Of a stretch of DNA of 6,831 nucleotides, positions 1-6,408 are shown piece by piece; the stretch's first letter is position 1, and every line of letters begins with the position of its first letter. The position numbers and the translations under genes were made by a program. A model generated the notes under the pieces. It was not told the DNA's origin and searched no databases. It was given only the letters and a program-made list of their open reading frames with translations. The DNA lies in the NCBI GenBank assembly GCA_023420435.1, contig JAEZWE010000119.1:1-6831 (forward strand), written 5' to 3'. The stretch comes from Bacteroidota bacterium. GTDB lineage: Bacteria; Bacteroidota; Bacteroidia; Flavobacteriales; Weeksellaceae.

Positions 1-1041
1 GTTCATCATGAGATTGGATACCACCGAAGCAATAAATCCTATAAATAAACTTTCCGCCATCGTTACAAATCCAGCAGCGGGTGTAATAGCTACTAAACCA
101 ACAACAGCACCAATGCAAGCTCCTAAAGCTGAAACTTTTCTTCCATTAATTCGGTCAAAAAAAATCCATGTTAACATCGCAGAAGCGGAAGCAATGGTGG
201 TAGTTCCGAAAGCCAAAGCCGCCGTAGCATTTGCGGATAATGCAGAACCCGCATTAAAACCAAACCAACCAAACCACAACATTCCTGTTCCCAACAACAC
301 AAAGGGAATATTGGAAGGTTCGTGGTGCGGATTTTTCCTTTTTCCTATGACAAAAGTTCCGGCTAAAGCAGCAAAACCCGCACTCATGTGTACCACAGTT
401 CCACCTGCAAAATCCTTAATTCCGAAATATTTGATAAGTAAACCTTCAGGATGCCAAACCATATGACAAAGCGGTGTATAAATAAACAAACTGAACAAAA
501 CCATAAAAAACAAATAGGAAATAAAACGCACTCTTTCCGCAAAAGATCCTGTTATTAATGCAGGTGTAATAACGGCAAATTTCATTTGGAATAAGGCAAA
601 CAAAACAAATGGAATGGAAGATGCCATATTTTTGTGAGGTAACATTCCGACATTTTCGAAAAATGGAAAACTTAACGGATTACCAATAATTCCATAATGC
701 TCTTGTCCAATTTTAAAACCCAATGAATCTCCAAATGACAAAGAAAAACCAACGACTAACCACAAAATAGAAATCACTCCCAAAGCAATAAAACTTTGCA
801 ACATCGTGGAAATTACATTTTTTTTTCCCACCATTCCTCCATAAAAAAAAGAAAGTCCGGGAGTCATCAAAAGCACCAAACCTGCAGCCGCCAAAATCCA
901 GGCTACATCTGCACCTACAATTTCATTTTCGGTGAGAAATAATTCCTTTACATTACCTGATTCCGAATTCCAAAAAAGCCCAATAATAGAAATTACCGAA
1001 ATAACCCCAAAAGAAATAACCCATCTTTTTTCAATTTTCAT
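1..1041 (-). CDS. amt: Ammonium transporter, Amt/Mep/Rh family (partial, C-terminus beyond the left edge)
   Basis: Inner-membrane channel that takes up ammonium/ammonia. The minus-strand frame is open for 347 codons from ATG at 1041 to the window edge. Residues 8-24 are a hydrophobic N-terminal segment, possibly a signal peptide as in E. coli AmtB, followed by about nine of the family's eleven membrane helices. Family landmarks are present: FYGG (66-69), the Phe-gate pair F151 and F262, ERVRF (169-173), W196 in HMVW, the D210-FAGGTVVH signature ending in H218 (first of the twin pore histidines), and GWFGFNAGS with S266. These match E. coli F103 or F107, F215, W148, D160, H168 and S219 from memory. 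The second pore histidine lies outside the window. A loop of roughly 30 residues around 105-140 is longer than in AmtB. Amt genes often have a glnK partner; none is visible here. Transcribed divergently from ligA. Family assignment is very secure. Confidence 0.96.
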   Translation of the reverse strand, partial: MKIEKRWVISFGVISVISIIGLFWNSESGNVKELFLTENEIVGADVAWILAAAGLVLLMTPGLSFFYGGMVGKKNVISTMLQSFIALGVISILWLVVGFSLSFGDSLGFKIGQEHYGIIGNPLSFPFFENVGMLPHKNMASSIPFVLFALFQMKFAVITPALITGSFAERVRFISYLFFMVLFSLFIYTPLCHMVWHPEGLLIKYFGIKDFAGGTVVHMSAGFAALAGTFVIGKRKNPHHEPSNIPFVLLGTGMLWFGWFGFNAGSALSANATAALAFGTTTIASASAMLTWIFFDRINGRKVSALGACIGAVVGLVAITPAAGFVTMAESLFIGFIASVVSNLMMN

Positions 1042-1063
1042 AATTATTATATTTTTACCCTAA

Positions 1064-1091
1064 CAAAAATAGGGGTTAATTTTAAAAACAA
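1064..1091 (-). promoter_or_regulatory. Bacteroidota-type promoter of amt
   Basis: On the minus strand TATTTTTG (1071-1064) fits the -7 consensus TAnnTTTG. TTG at 1091-1089 lies 17 bases upstream, within the 17-23 base spacing reported for Flavobacterium promoters. The box ends 22 bases before the amt ATG. No Shine-Dalgarno sequence is seen, which is normal for this phylum. Start site inferred, not measured. Confidence 0.6.
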
Positions 1092-1094
1092 TCA

Positions 1095-1110
1095 TTTTTT
1101 TTAAAAAAAA
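1095..1110. repeat. T8A8 perfect palindrome / A-tract between divergent promoters
   Basis: Eight T are followed by eight A, then TT and six more A (1113-1118). The tract lies just upstream of the -33 element of the amt promoter and about 45 bases upstream of the one for ligA. Phased A/T tracts can curve DNA or act like an UP element; that role is inferred. Its position makes a shared terminator unlikely. Confidence 0.4.
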
Positions 1111-1156
1111 TTAAAAAACAAGGTTTTATTTTATTTCAATGAGTTTTAAGATAATA

Positions 1157-1185
1157 TTGCAAACTCATCAACTTTTGTATTTTTG
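1157..1185 (+). promoter_or_regulatory. Bacteroidota-type promoter of ligA
   Basis: TATTTTTG at 1178-1185 fits TAnnTTTG, with TTG at 1157-1159 and an 18-base spacer. The box ends 17 bases before the ligA ATG, which predicts a leader of only about ten bases. The bases before the ATG are A/T-rich with no Shine-Dalgarno sequence. Confidence 0.65.
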
Positions 1186-1202
1186 CTTAAATAAATTTCC
1201 CA

Positions 1203-3203
1203 ATGTCCGAAAACATTCAGCAAAAAATTGAAGAATTACGCGAAGAGTTGCATCAATACAATTACAACTATTATATTTTGGATGAACCTTCAGTTTCCGA
1301 TTTTGAGTTTGATGCTAAACTGAAAGAACTTCAAGATTTAGAAGCGCAACATCCTGAATTTTTCGACGCCAACTCTCCTACTTTGCGTGTTGGTGGTGGA
1401 ATTACAAAGAATTTCCCAACGGTTCAACACCAATTCCGTATGTATTCTTTAGACAATTCTTACGATTTTGATGATTTGGAAAATTGGGAAAAACGCATCA
1501 TCAAAACGATTGACGAACCTGTTGAATTTGTAGCAGAATTAAAATATGATGGTGCCTCGATTTCTATTTTGTATGAAAACGGAAAACTTTCGCAGGCAGT
1601 AACTCGTGGAGACGGATTTCAAGGTGATGAAATTACGGGAAATGTTCGCACGATTTCGGACATTCCTTTAACTTTAAAAGGAAATGTTCCGAAAAAATTT
1701 TACATGCGTGGCGAAATTTATCTTACTAGAAAAAACTTCGATAAAATCAACGAAAATCGTGAAGCAGAAGGTCTTGATCCTTTTATGAATCCCAGAAATA
1801 CTGCTAGTGGAAGTTTAAAAATGCAGGATTCTTCCGAAGTTCGGAAACGTGGCTTATCGGCGGTTTTGTATCAATTTGTCGGAGAAAATTTAACAGCAAA
1901 TTCTCATTGGGAATTATTGGAAAATGCCAAAAATTGGGGTTTTAAAACTTCTGCTCAAGCAAAATTGTGCAAAAGTTTGGATGAAGTAAAAGAATTCATC
2001 AATTATTGGGACGAAAAACGCCACGAATTGCCTTTTGAAATCGACGGAATTGTATTGAAAATCAATTCTTTAAAACAACAACAACAGTTGGGTTACACCG
2101 CAAAATCTCCACGTTGGGCAATGGCTTACAAATTCAAAGCGGAAAAAGTGGAAACCGAATTGCAAAGCGTTTCGTACCAAGTCGGAAGAACCGGTGCGAT
2201 AACTCCGGTTGCGAATCTGAAACCGGTTTTGTTGGCCGGAACCGTTGTAAAACGCGCTTCACTTCACAACGAAGACATCATCAAAAAATTGGATTTACAT
2301 GAAAATGATTTTGTTTTTGTGGAAAAAGGCGGTGAAATTATTCCGAAAATTGTAGGCGTAAATGTTGAAAAACGAAATCCTGAAAATAGTGAAATTCAGT
2401 ACATTAAAAATTGCCCGGAATGCGGAACGGAACTCGTAAAAATTGAAGACCAAGCCATTCATTTTTGTCCAAACGAAACGCATTGTCCACCGCAAGTTGT
2501 TGGAAAAATGATTCATTACGTTTCGCGAAAAGCTTTAAATATTGAAAATCTGGGAAGCGAAACCATCGAACAATTGTATCGTGAAAAATTGATTGAAAAT
2601 CCTGCGGATTTTTACACTTTAACGAAAGAACAGTTGCTTCCACTCGAAAGAATGGCGGAAAAATCGGCTCAAAATATTTTGGACGGTGTGGAAAAATCGA
2701 AAGAAATTCCATTTGAAAAAGTTTTGTACGGATTGGGAATTCGTCACGTTGGAGAAACGGTTGCTAAAAAATTGGTGAAGAATTTCAACACGATTGAAGC
2801 TTTGAAAAATGCGACTTACGAAGAACTGAATCAAGTTGAAGATATTGGCGGAAAAATCGCAGAAAGCATTGTTGATTATTTCCAAAATTCTGAAAATCTG
2901 TTGATGATTGAACGCTTGAAATCTTACGGTCTTCAATTAGAAAAAGCAGAAACTTTTGGAGAAACTTTAAGCAACGTTTTGGAAGGGAAAACCTTTCTTT
3001 TTACCGGAAAACTATCGCTTTTCACTCGTGAACAAGCCGAAATTATGGTGGAACAACATGGCGGAAAAAATATTTCTGCGGTTTCTAAAAACTTAAACTA
3101 TCTCGTTGTCGGTGAAAAAGCAGGAAGTAAATTGAAGAAAGCGGAAGCGTTGGGAAGTGTTATTATCCTTGATGAACAACAGTTTTTGAACTTGTTGAAA
3201 TAA
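1203..3203 (+). CDS. ligA: NAD+-dependent DNA ligase LigA
   Basis: Seals nicks in duplex DNA during replication and repair, using NAD+ to form an enzyme-AMP intermediate; essential in most bacteria. It is 666 residues, the normal length. Domain Ia (about 1-70) holds the NMN-binding region with Y23, D33 and D37. The nucleotidyltransferase domain has catalytic K114 in KYDG, then MRGEIY (168-173), NPRNTASGSLK (196-206), FEIDGIVLK (278-286) and the lysine motif WAMAYKFK (305-312). An OB fold follows (about 315-395), with QVGRTGAITPVA at 326-337. A Cys4 zinc finger uses C404, C407, C422 and C428 with the same spacing as in E. coli. Helix-hairpin-helix repeats lie at about 440-580, including LGIRHVGE and VEDIGGK, and a BRCT domain at about 590-666. 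The ATG is fixed by the promoter 17 bases upstream and by domain Ia beginning at once. Two domain Ia residues differ from E. coli: Y24 for H23 and F36 for Y35. The gene looks intact and functional. Confidence 0.99.
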   Translation: MSENIQQKIEELREELHQYNYNYYILDEPSVSDFEFDAKLKELQDLEAQHPEFFDANSPTLRVGGGITKNFPTVQHQFRMYSLDNSYDFDDLENWEKRIIKTIDEPVEFVAELKYDGASISILYENGKLSQAVTRGDGFQGDEITGNVRTISDIPLTLKGNVPKKFYMRGEIYLTRKNFDKINENREAEGLDPFMNPRNTASGSLKMQDSSEVRKRGLSAVLYQFVGENLTANSHWELLENAKNWGFKTSAQAKLCKSLDEVKEFINYWDEKRHELPFEIDGIVLKINSLKQQQQLGYTAKSPRWAMAYKFKAEKVETELQSVSYQVGRTGAITPVANLKPVLLAGTVVKRASLHNEDIIKKLDLHENDFVFVEKGGEIIPKIVGVNVEKRNPENSEIQYIKNCPECGTELVKIEDQAIHFCPNETHCPPQVVGKMIHYVSRKALNIENLGSETIEQLYREKLIENPADFYTLTKEQLLPLERMAEKSAQNILDGVEKSKEIPFEKVLYGLGIRHVGETVAKKLVKNFNTIEALKNATYEELNQVEDIGGKIAESIVDYFQNSENLLMIERLKSYGLQLEKAETFGETLSNVLEGKTFLFTGKLSLFTREQAEIMVEQHGGKNISAVSKNLNYLVVGEKAGSKLKKAEALGSVIILDEQQFLNLLK

Positions 3204-3228
3204 TTTTCTTATGGATTGATTTTTAATT

Positions 3229-3236
3229 TATATTTG
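3229..3236 (+). promoter_or_regulatory. Candidate -7 box upstream of the surface-protein gene
   Basis: TATATTTG fits TAnnTTTG and ends 17 bases before the ATG at 3254, the same distance as for ligA. No TTG occurs 17-23 bases upstream; the nearest ones are 10 bases (3216-3218) and 31 bases (3195-3197) away. The promoter is therefore weak, activator-dependent, or supplements read-through from ligA, since no terminator is visible in 3204-3253. Confidence 0.4.
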
Positions 3237-3253
3237 GCAAAAAATTATCGTCG

Positions 3254-5746
3254 ATGAAAAAAATCTACTTTTTTCTTTTTATTCTTTTTGTTGGGGTTTT
3301 TAATGCTCAAGTGATCACTTTTGGGGATGTTAATTTCAAGAATTTTCTTGTCGCTGCTAATTATGGTAACAATTATGCTTTTGGTCAATTTGGGAATAGC
3401 ATTAAAATTGATACAAATAATGACGGAGAAATTCAGCAGAGTGAGGCAAATTTGGTTTATAAAATATCCACACTTTATTATGGTTACCGTTCACATATAC
3501 AATCTCTACAAGGAATACAAAGTCTTAATAATTTAGAAAATATTTATATGTATGGCACATCATTAAATACAATTGATGTGAGTAATATGCCACATTTAAG
3601 TAGCATTTCCCTTACTTATAATGCGCAACTAACTTCAATGAACATAAATGGCTGTAGTTCTTTGAACAGATTGTTGTCAGAGCACAATAATATTTTGAAT
3701 TATAATTTACAAAATAGCACATTGCAGCACATTAATATTAATAATCAAAACTCCTCTCAACCATTGAGTTCAGTTAATGTTAATAACTGTCCTAATTTAG
3801 AATTTTTAGAGTTGCATAATACAAATATCCAATCTTTTGATTTTAGTAATATGACATCTTTAAAAACGATTAATTTATATGCAAGTCCCCTAACAAATAA
3901 TGTAAATGTGACAGGATGTATCAATCTTGAGCATATATATATTGATAGTTTTAGTTCTCTGAATAGCTTACAAATTAGTAACTTACAGAATCTGAATACT
4001 ATATATCTTTTAGAAACAGCCATTTCGTCACTTTCAATAATTAATTGTCCAAATATTGATAATTTTCACATTGGAGCAAATAACTTGAATAACATTGATC
4101 TTTCAATTTTCCCTCTACTAAGGCATTTTTCTGCTATCTATACTAATTTTACAGAAATTGATTTAAGTGACAATCCATTAGTTGAAAATGTGGATTTTTT
4201 CAACAATCCTCTTCTGAATAAAATTAATTTTAAAAGTGGAGGCACTGTTCTAAACACTTTGTCTTGGTTTGATATAGTTAATAATCCGAGCCTCAACTAT
4301 ATCTGTTGTGATGATGACGATTTTGCCGGTATCAGCAATTATTTATTAAATAATGGATTATATAATATCGAATTAAATTCCTATTGTTCATTTACACCCG
4401 GCGGAACTTTCTACACCATACAAGGAAATACAAAATATGATTTTGATATCAATGGCTGTTCTCCAACAGACACAAATAAACCGCATCAAAAATTTAATAT
4501 TTCAGGAGGTGGACAATCAGGCTCTTTGATATCAAATTCAACAGGAAATTATTCCATTCCTGTTCAAGCAGGAAACCACACCATTACTCCGATTTTAGAA
4601 AATCCAACCTACTGGACAATATCTCCTAGTTCTTTTACTGCAAGTTTTCCATCACAAACCAGTCCATTAACTCAAAATTTTTGTATTTCAGCCAACGGAA
4701 CACATAATGATTTGGAAGTTGTAATAGTTCCTATTACCGCAGCTGCTCCTGGATTTACATCAAAATATAAAGTAATTTATAAAAACAAAGGTACGCATAC
4801 ACAATCTGGAAATTTATCATTGAGTTATAATGACAATTTGATGGATTTCAATAGCGCTACAACAAGTCCTGTTACGCAAAGTTCTGGTTTATTGAATTGG
4901 AATTTCAGTAATTTACTTCCCTTTGAAACAAGGGAAATTACAGTAACTTATACGCTAAATACACCAACTGCAACTCCACCTTTGAACGGAGGTGATATTT
5001 TAAATTTTAATAGCTTGATTATTGGAGCAACCGATGAAACACCTTCTGACAACAATTTCGCATTAAGCCAAACGGTAGTAAACTCTTTCGATCCTAACGA
5101 TAAAACTTGTTTAGAAGGAAGTAGCATCGCCACTACAAAAGTGGGAGACTATGTACATTATTTGGTTCGTTTTGAAAACACAGGAACAGCGAATGCACAA
5201 AATATTGTAGTAAAAGATTTAATAGATACTACAAAATTTGATTTGAGTTCTTTAGTGGCACTAAATGGAAGTCATTCTTTCATTACAAGAATCACCAATC
5301 CAAACACTGTTGAATTTATTTTTGAAAACATCCAGCTTCCTTTTGCAAATGCTACAAATGACGGTTATGTTTTATTCAAGATAAAAACAAAATCAACATT
5401 GGTTTTGGGTGATTCTTTCAGCAATACTGCCAATATTTATTTTGATTACAATGCCCCAATTGTTACAAATACGTATTCAACAAGTGTACAGAATAGTTTA
5501 GCCACTGATGAAACAGAAATTTCAAATGAATTCTCAATTTTTCCAAATCCGGTTAGTGATTTTGTAAGTTTCAAATCTCCAGAAAGAATTCAGAAAATTG
5601 AAATTTTTGATTTAAGCGGGAGAATTATCTGTGCAAATGCGGTACAAAATAATAGTTCAGATTTATCTATCTTATCAAAAGGAAATTACATTATAAAAGC
5701 CTACTCAAAACAAAAGACCTATATCAAAAAATTAATTAAAAAATAA
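3254..5746 (+). CDS. Secreted leucine-rich-repeat protein with T9SS type A C-terminal sorting domain
   Basis: An 830-residue exported protein, probably on the cell surface or released. Residues 1-18 form a Sec signal peptide (KK, hydrophobic core, FNA before Q19). A textbook EF-hand loop follows at 53-64 (D53, N55, D57, G58, I60, E64). About ten degenerate leucine-rich repeats of 21-22 residues span 92-327, with units like LTSMNING and EIDLSDNPL. After C351-C352 and four aspartates comes SFTPGGTFYTIQGN (379-392) and a D-x-D-x-N-G-C motif (396-402), then CnaB-like and CARDB/DUF11-like beta domains. Residues 611-745, starting SFDPNDK and ending near NIYFDYNAPIVTNT, resemble what I recall as DUF7619. 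The tail, 757-830, is a type A sorting domain: FSIFPNPVSDF, IEIFDLSGRI, GNYIIK and a lysine-rich end. T9SS carries such proteins over the outer membrane and removes the tail. The ligand and function are unknown. The repeat half is more AT-rich than ligA. Two hairpins follow the stop codon. Confidence 0.93.
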   Translation: MKKIYFFLFILFVGVFNAQVITFGDVNFKNFLVAANYGNNYAFGQFGNSIKIDTNNDGEIQQSEANLVYKISTLYYGYRSHIQSLQGIQSLNNLENIYMYGTSLNTIDVSNMPHLSSISLTYNAQLTSMNINGCSSLNRLLSEHNNILNYNLQNSTLQHININNQNSSQPLSSVNVNNCPNLEFLELHNTNIQSFDFSNMTSLKTINLYASPLTNNVNVTGCINLEHIYIDSFSSLNSLQISNLQNLNTIYLLETAISSLSIINCPNIDNFHIGANNLNNIDLSIFPLLRHFSAIYTNFTEIDLSDNPLVENVDFFNNPLLNKINFKSGGTVLNTLSWFDIVNNPSLNYICCDDDDFAGISNYLLNNGLYNIELNSYCSFTPGGTFYTIQGNTKYDFDINGCSPTDTNKPHQKFNISGGGQSGSLISNSTGNYSIPVQAGNHTITPILENPTYWTISPSSFTASFPSQTSPLTQNFCISANGTHNDLEVVIVPITAAAPGFTSKYKVIYKNKGTHTQSGNLSLSYNDNLMDFNSATTSPVTQSSGLLNWNFSNLLPFETREITVTYTLNTPTATPPLNGGDILNFNSLIIGATDETPSDNNFALSQTVVNSFDPNDKTCLEGSSIATTKVGDYVHYLVRFENTGTANAQNIVVKDLIDTTKFDLSSLVALNGSHSFITRITNPNTVEFIFENIQLPFANATNDGYVLFKIKTKSTLVLGDSFSNTANIYFDYNAPIVTNTYSTSVQNSLATDETEISNEFSIFPNPVSDFVSFKSPERIQKIEIFDLSGRIICANAVQNNSSDLSILSKGNYIIKAYSKQKTYIKKLIKK
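3527..4234 (+). repeat. Leucine-rich-repeat coding region (about ten degenerate units of 63-66 bases)
   Basis: Residues 92-327 repeat every 21-22 positions with the pattern L-x-x-I/V-D/N-hydrophobic-S/N-x-x-P/S-x-L-x-x-hydrophobic-x-L. Clear units begin near residues 104, 126, 171, 192, 215, 236, 258, 278 and 299. The units are too diverged at DNA level to be a recent tandem expansion. Asparagine is very common, as expected of ladder-forming repeats. The fold is probably a solenoid for binding protein or glycan; the partner cannot be told. Confidence 0.75.
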
Positions 5747-5783
5747 TTTTTCCCAAAATTTAACTTTCCAAATAAATACAAAA

Positions 5784-5801
5784 CGCACTCAAAAGAGTGC
5801 G
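5784..5801. terminator. Hairpin terminator, probably bidirectional
   Basis: CGCACTC-AAAA-GAGTGCG forms a perfect 7-bp stem with a four-base loop, 37 bases after the surface-protein stop. The plus strand continues with C then TTT, and A-residues precede the stem. On the minus strand the stem is followed directly by TTTT and more T-rich sequence. It therefore suits both convergent transcripts and is slightly better for the leftward one. Confidence 0.75.
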
Positions 5802-5809
5802 CTTTGCAT

Positions 5810-5864
5810 AAAAGGGCGGCATCAATTATTAATAGAAATTAGGAATTTCCATAGAAAGCCGCCC
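5810..5864 (-). terminator. Nested hairpin / terminator of the 138-residue membrane-protein gene
   Basis: GGGCGGC (5814-5820) pairs with GCCGCCC (5858-5864), a strong 7-bp GC stem in very AT-rich surroundings. Within its 37-base loop GAAATT (5835-5840) pairs with AATTTC (5844-5849) around a 3-base AGG loop. Read leftward, the outer stem is followed by TTTT (5813-5810) and begins 3 bases after the stop codon at 5868. It works on paper as an intrinsic terminator, although the loop is unusually long. Confidence 0.6.
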
Positions 5865-5867
5865 AAT

Positions 5868-6284
5868 CTATTTGCTTTTTTTATCCTGTATTTCTTCTTT
5901 TACTTCGTGCCATTCATTATCTTTTAAATTTCCTTCCAGTTTCTCCACTTTTAGCATCTGTCGCAAAATTCCGAAAATCGTCATATAAAAATTAGCGATC
6001 CATACTAAAGCAAAAAAAGCAATTAAATAACCTTTCCAATCTTCATAAACCAGCTTGAAACCGGTAATTAATAAGATGAAAAATGATATATAATGACTGA
6101 AACAATATTCACAAGTAAATAAATAAAAAAATTTTCTTTTGTAAAGCTTGTCTGAGCTCTTTGATTTTTTCACACAAAACTCTCGCGGTTCGCGAAAAAT
6201 TTCTTCATGTGTTACTGTCCACGCAATACACGCAACAGGAAGCGCTAAAAGCAATAAATTTTGTACCTGATTTGCGATTTCCAT
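5868..6284 (-). CDS. Hypothetical membrane protein with CxxC motif (DUF1360-like?)
   Basis: A 138-residue protein I do not recognise with certainty. Predicted membrane segments are about 8-26, 64-80 and 85-107, followed by a charged tail (about 112-138) rich in Lys and Glu. Between the first two segments lie HEEIFREP (26-33), a basic stretch (39-51) and FTCEYCFSHY with C58 and C61. The layout of a helix, then an R/E-P element, then C-x-x-C at the start of the next helix recalls DUF1360 proteins; this is from memory and weak. The only in-frame ATG before residue 101 is at 6284. The gene converges on the surface-protein gene and diverges from a heavy-metal ATPase, so a link to metal or thiol chemistry is possible but unsupported. 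Its frame is real: hydrophobic pattern, a terminator right after the stop, and a -7 box before the start. Confidence 0.8.
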   Translation of the reverse strand: MEIANQVQNLLLLALPVACIAWTVTHEEIFREPREFCVKKSKSSDKLYKRKFFYLFTCEYCFSHYISFFILLITGFKLVYEDWKGYLIAFFALVWIANFYMTIFGILRQMLKVEKLEGNLKDNEWHEVKEEIQDKKSK

Positions 6285-6291
6285 TTCTAGG

Positions 6292-6299
6292 CAAATTTA
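6292..6299 (-). promoter_or_regulatory. Candidate -7 box of the membrane-protein gene
   Basis: On the minus strand TAAATTTG fits TAnnTTTG, but it ends only 7 bases before the ATG at 6284 and has no TTG 17-23 bases upstream. If used, the mRNA would be almost leaderless. Chance occurrence in AT-rich DNA is a real alternative. Confidence 0.3.
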
Positions 6300-6317
6300 C
6301 TTTCTTCAAAAAAAAAT

Positions 6318-6329
6318 ATTTTATAAAAT
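6318..6329. promoter_or_regulatory. 12-bp perfect palindrome in the divergent control region
   Basis: ATTTTATAAAAT is its own reverse complement and lies between the two divergent genes, beside a run of nine A (6308-6316). It could be an operator for a dimeric regulator, but it is built only of A and T and could be chance. Confidence 0.2.
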
Positions 6330-6384
6330 TTAAATCACATCATACAAAATTTCTAGATTTTCATTCTATTCAAACGAAAGTTTT

Positions 6385-6392
6385 TAATTTTG
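6385..6392 (+). promoter_or_regulatory. Candidate -7 box of the P-type ATPase gene
   Basis: TAATTTTG fits TAnnTTTG and ends 16 bases before the ATG at 6409, nearly the spacing seen for ligA and the surface-protein gene. No TTG is present 17-23 bases upstream, as may be expected of a promoter that needs an activator, or simply a weak one. Confidence 0.45.
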
Positions 6393-6408
6393 ATAAAAAC
6401 CTAAAACA

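Noticed and set aside
8..466. Plus-strand open frame of 152 codons
   Set aside because: It is antisense to the amt frame, whose translation carries unmistakable family motifs. The antisense product is Ala/Pro/Lys-rich without a recognisable domain.
2114..2302. Short plus-strand frame overlapping ligA
   Set aside because: Out of frame within the intact OB-fold coding region, with no promoter or recognisable product.
2295..2936. Overlapping minus-strand open frames within ligA
   Set aside because: They are antisense to conserved zinc-finger and helix-hairpin-helix codons of ligA. Their Phe/Asn-rich products mirror the Lys/Glu/Ile-rich sense strand.
3204..3253. Terminator between ligA and the surface-protein gene
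   Set aside because: I found no stem-loop in these 50 bases, only AT-rich sequence and a -7 box.
3321..3536. Plus-strand frame overlapping the start of the surface-protein gene
   Set aside because: Out of frame with a gene whose signal peptide and EF-hand loop are clear; a shadow frame.
3757..4023. Minus-strand frame in the leucine-rich repeats
   Set aside because: Antisense to the repeat codons, with no promoter box or recognisable domain.
3527..4234. Leucine-rich repeats considered as a DNA tandem repeat or CRISPR-like array
   Set aside because: Periodicity is at protein level only; the units share no constant nucleotide repeat and there is no spacer structure.
4948..5133. Minus-strand frame in the beta-domain region of the surface protein
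   Set aside because: Short antisense shadow without supporting signals.
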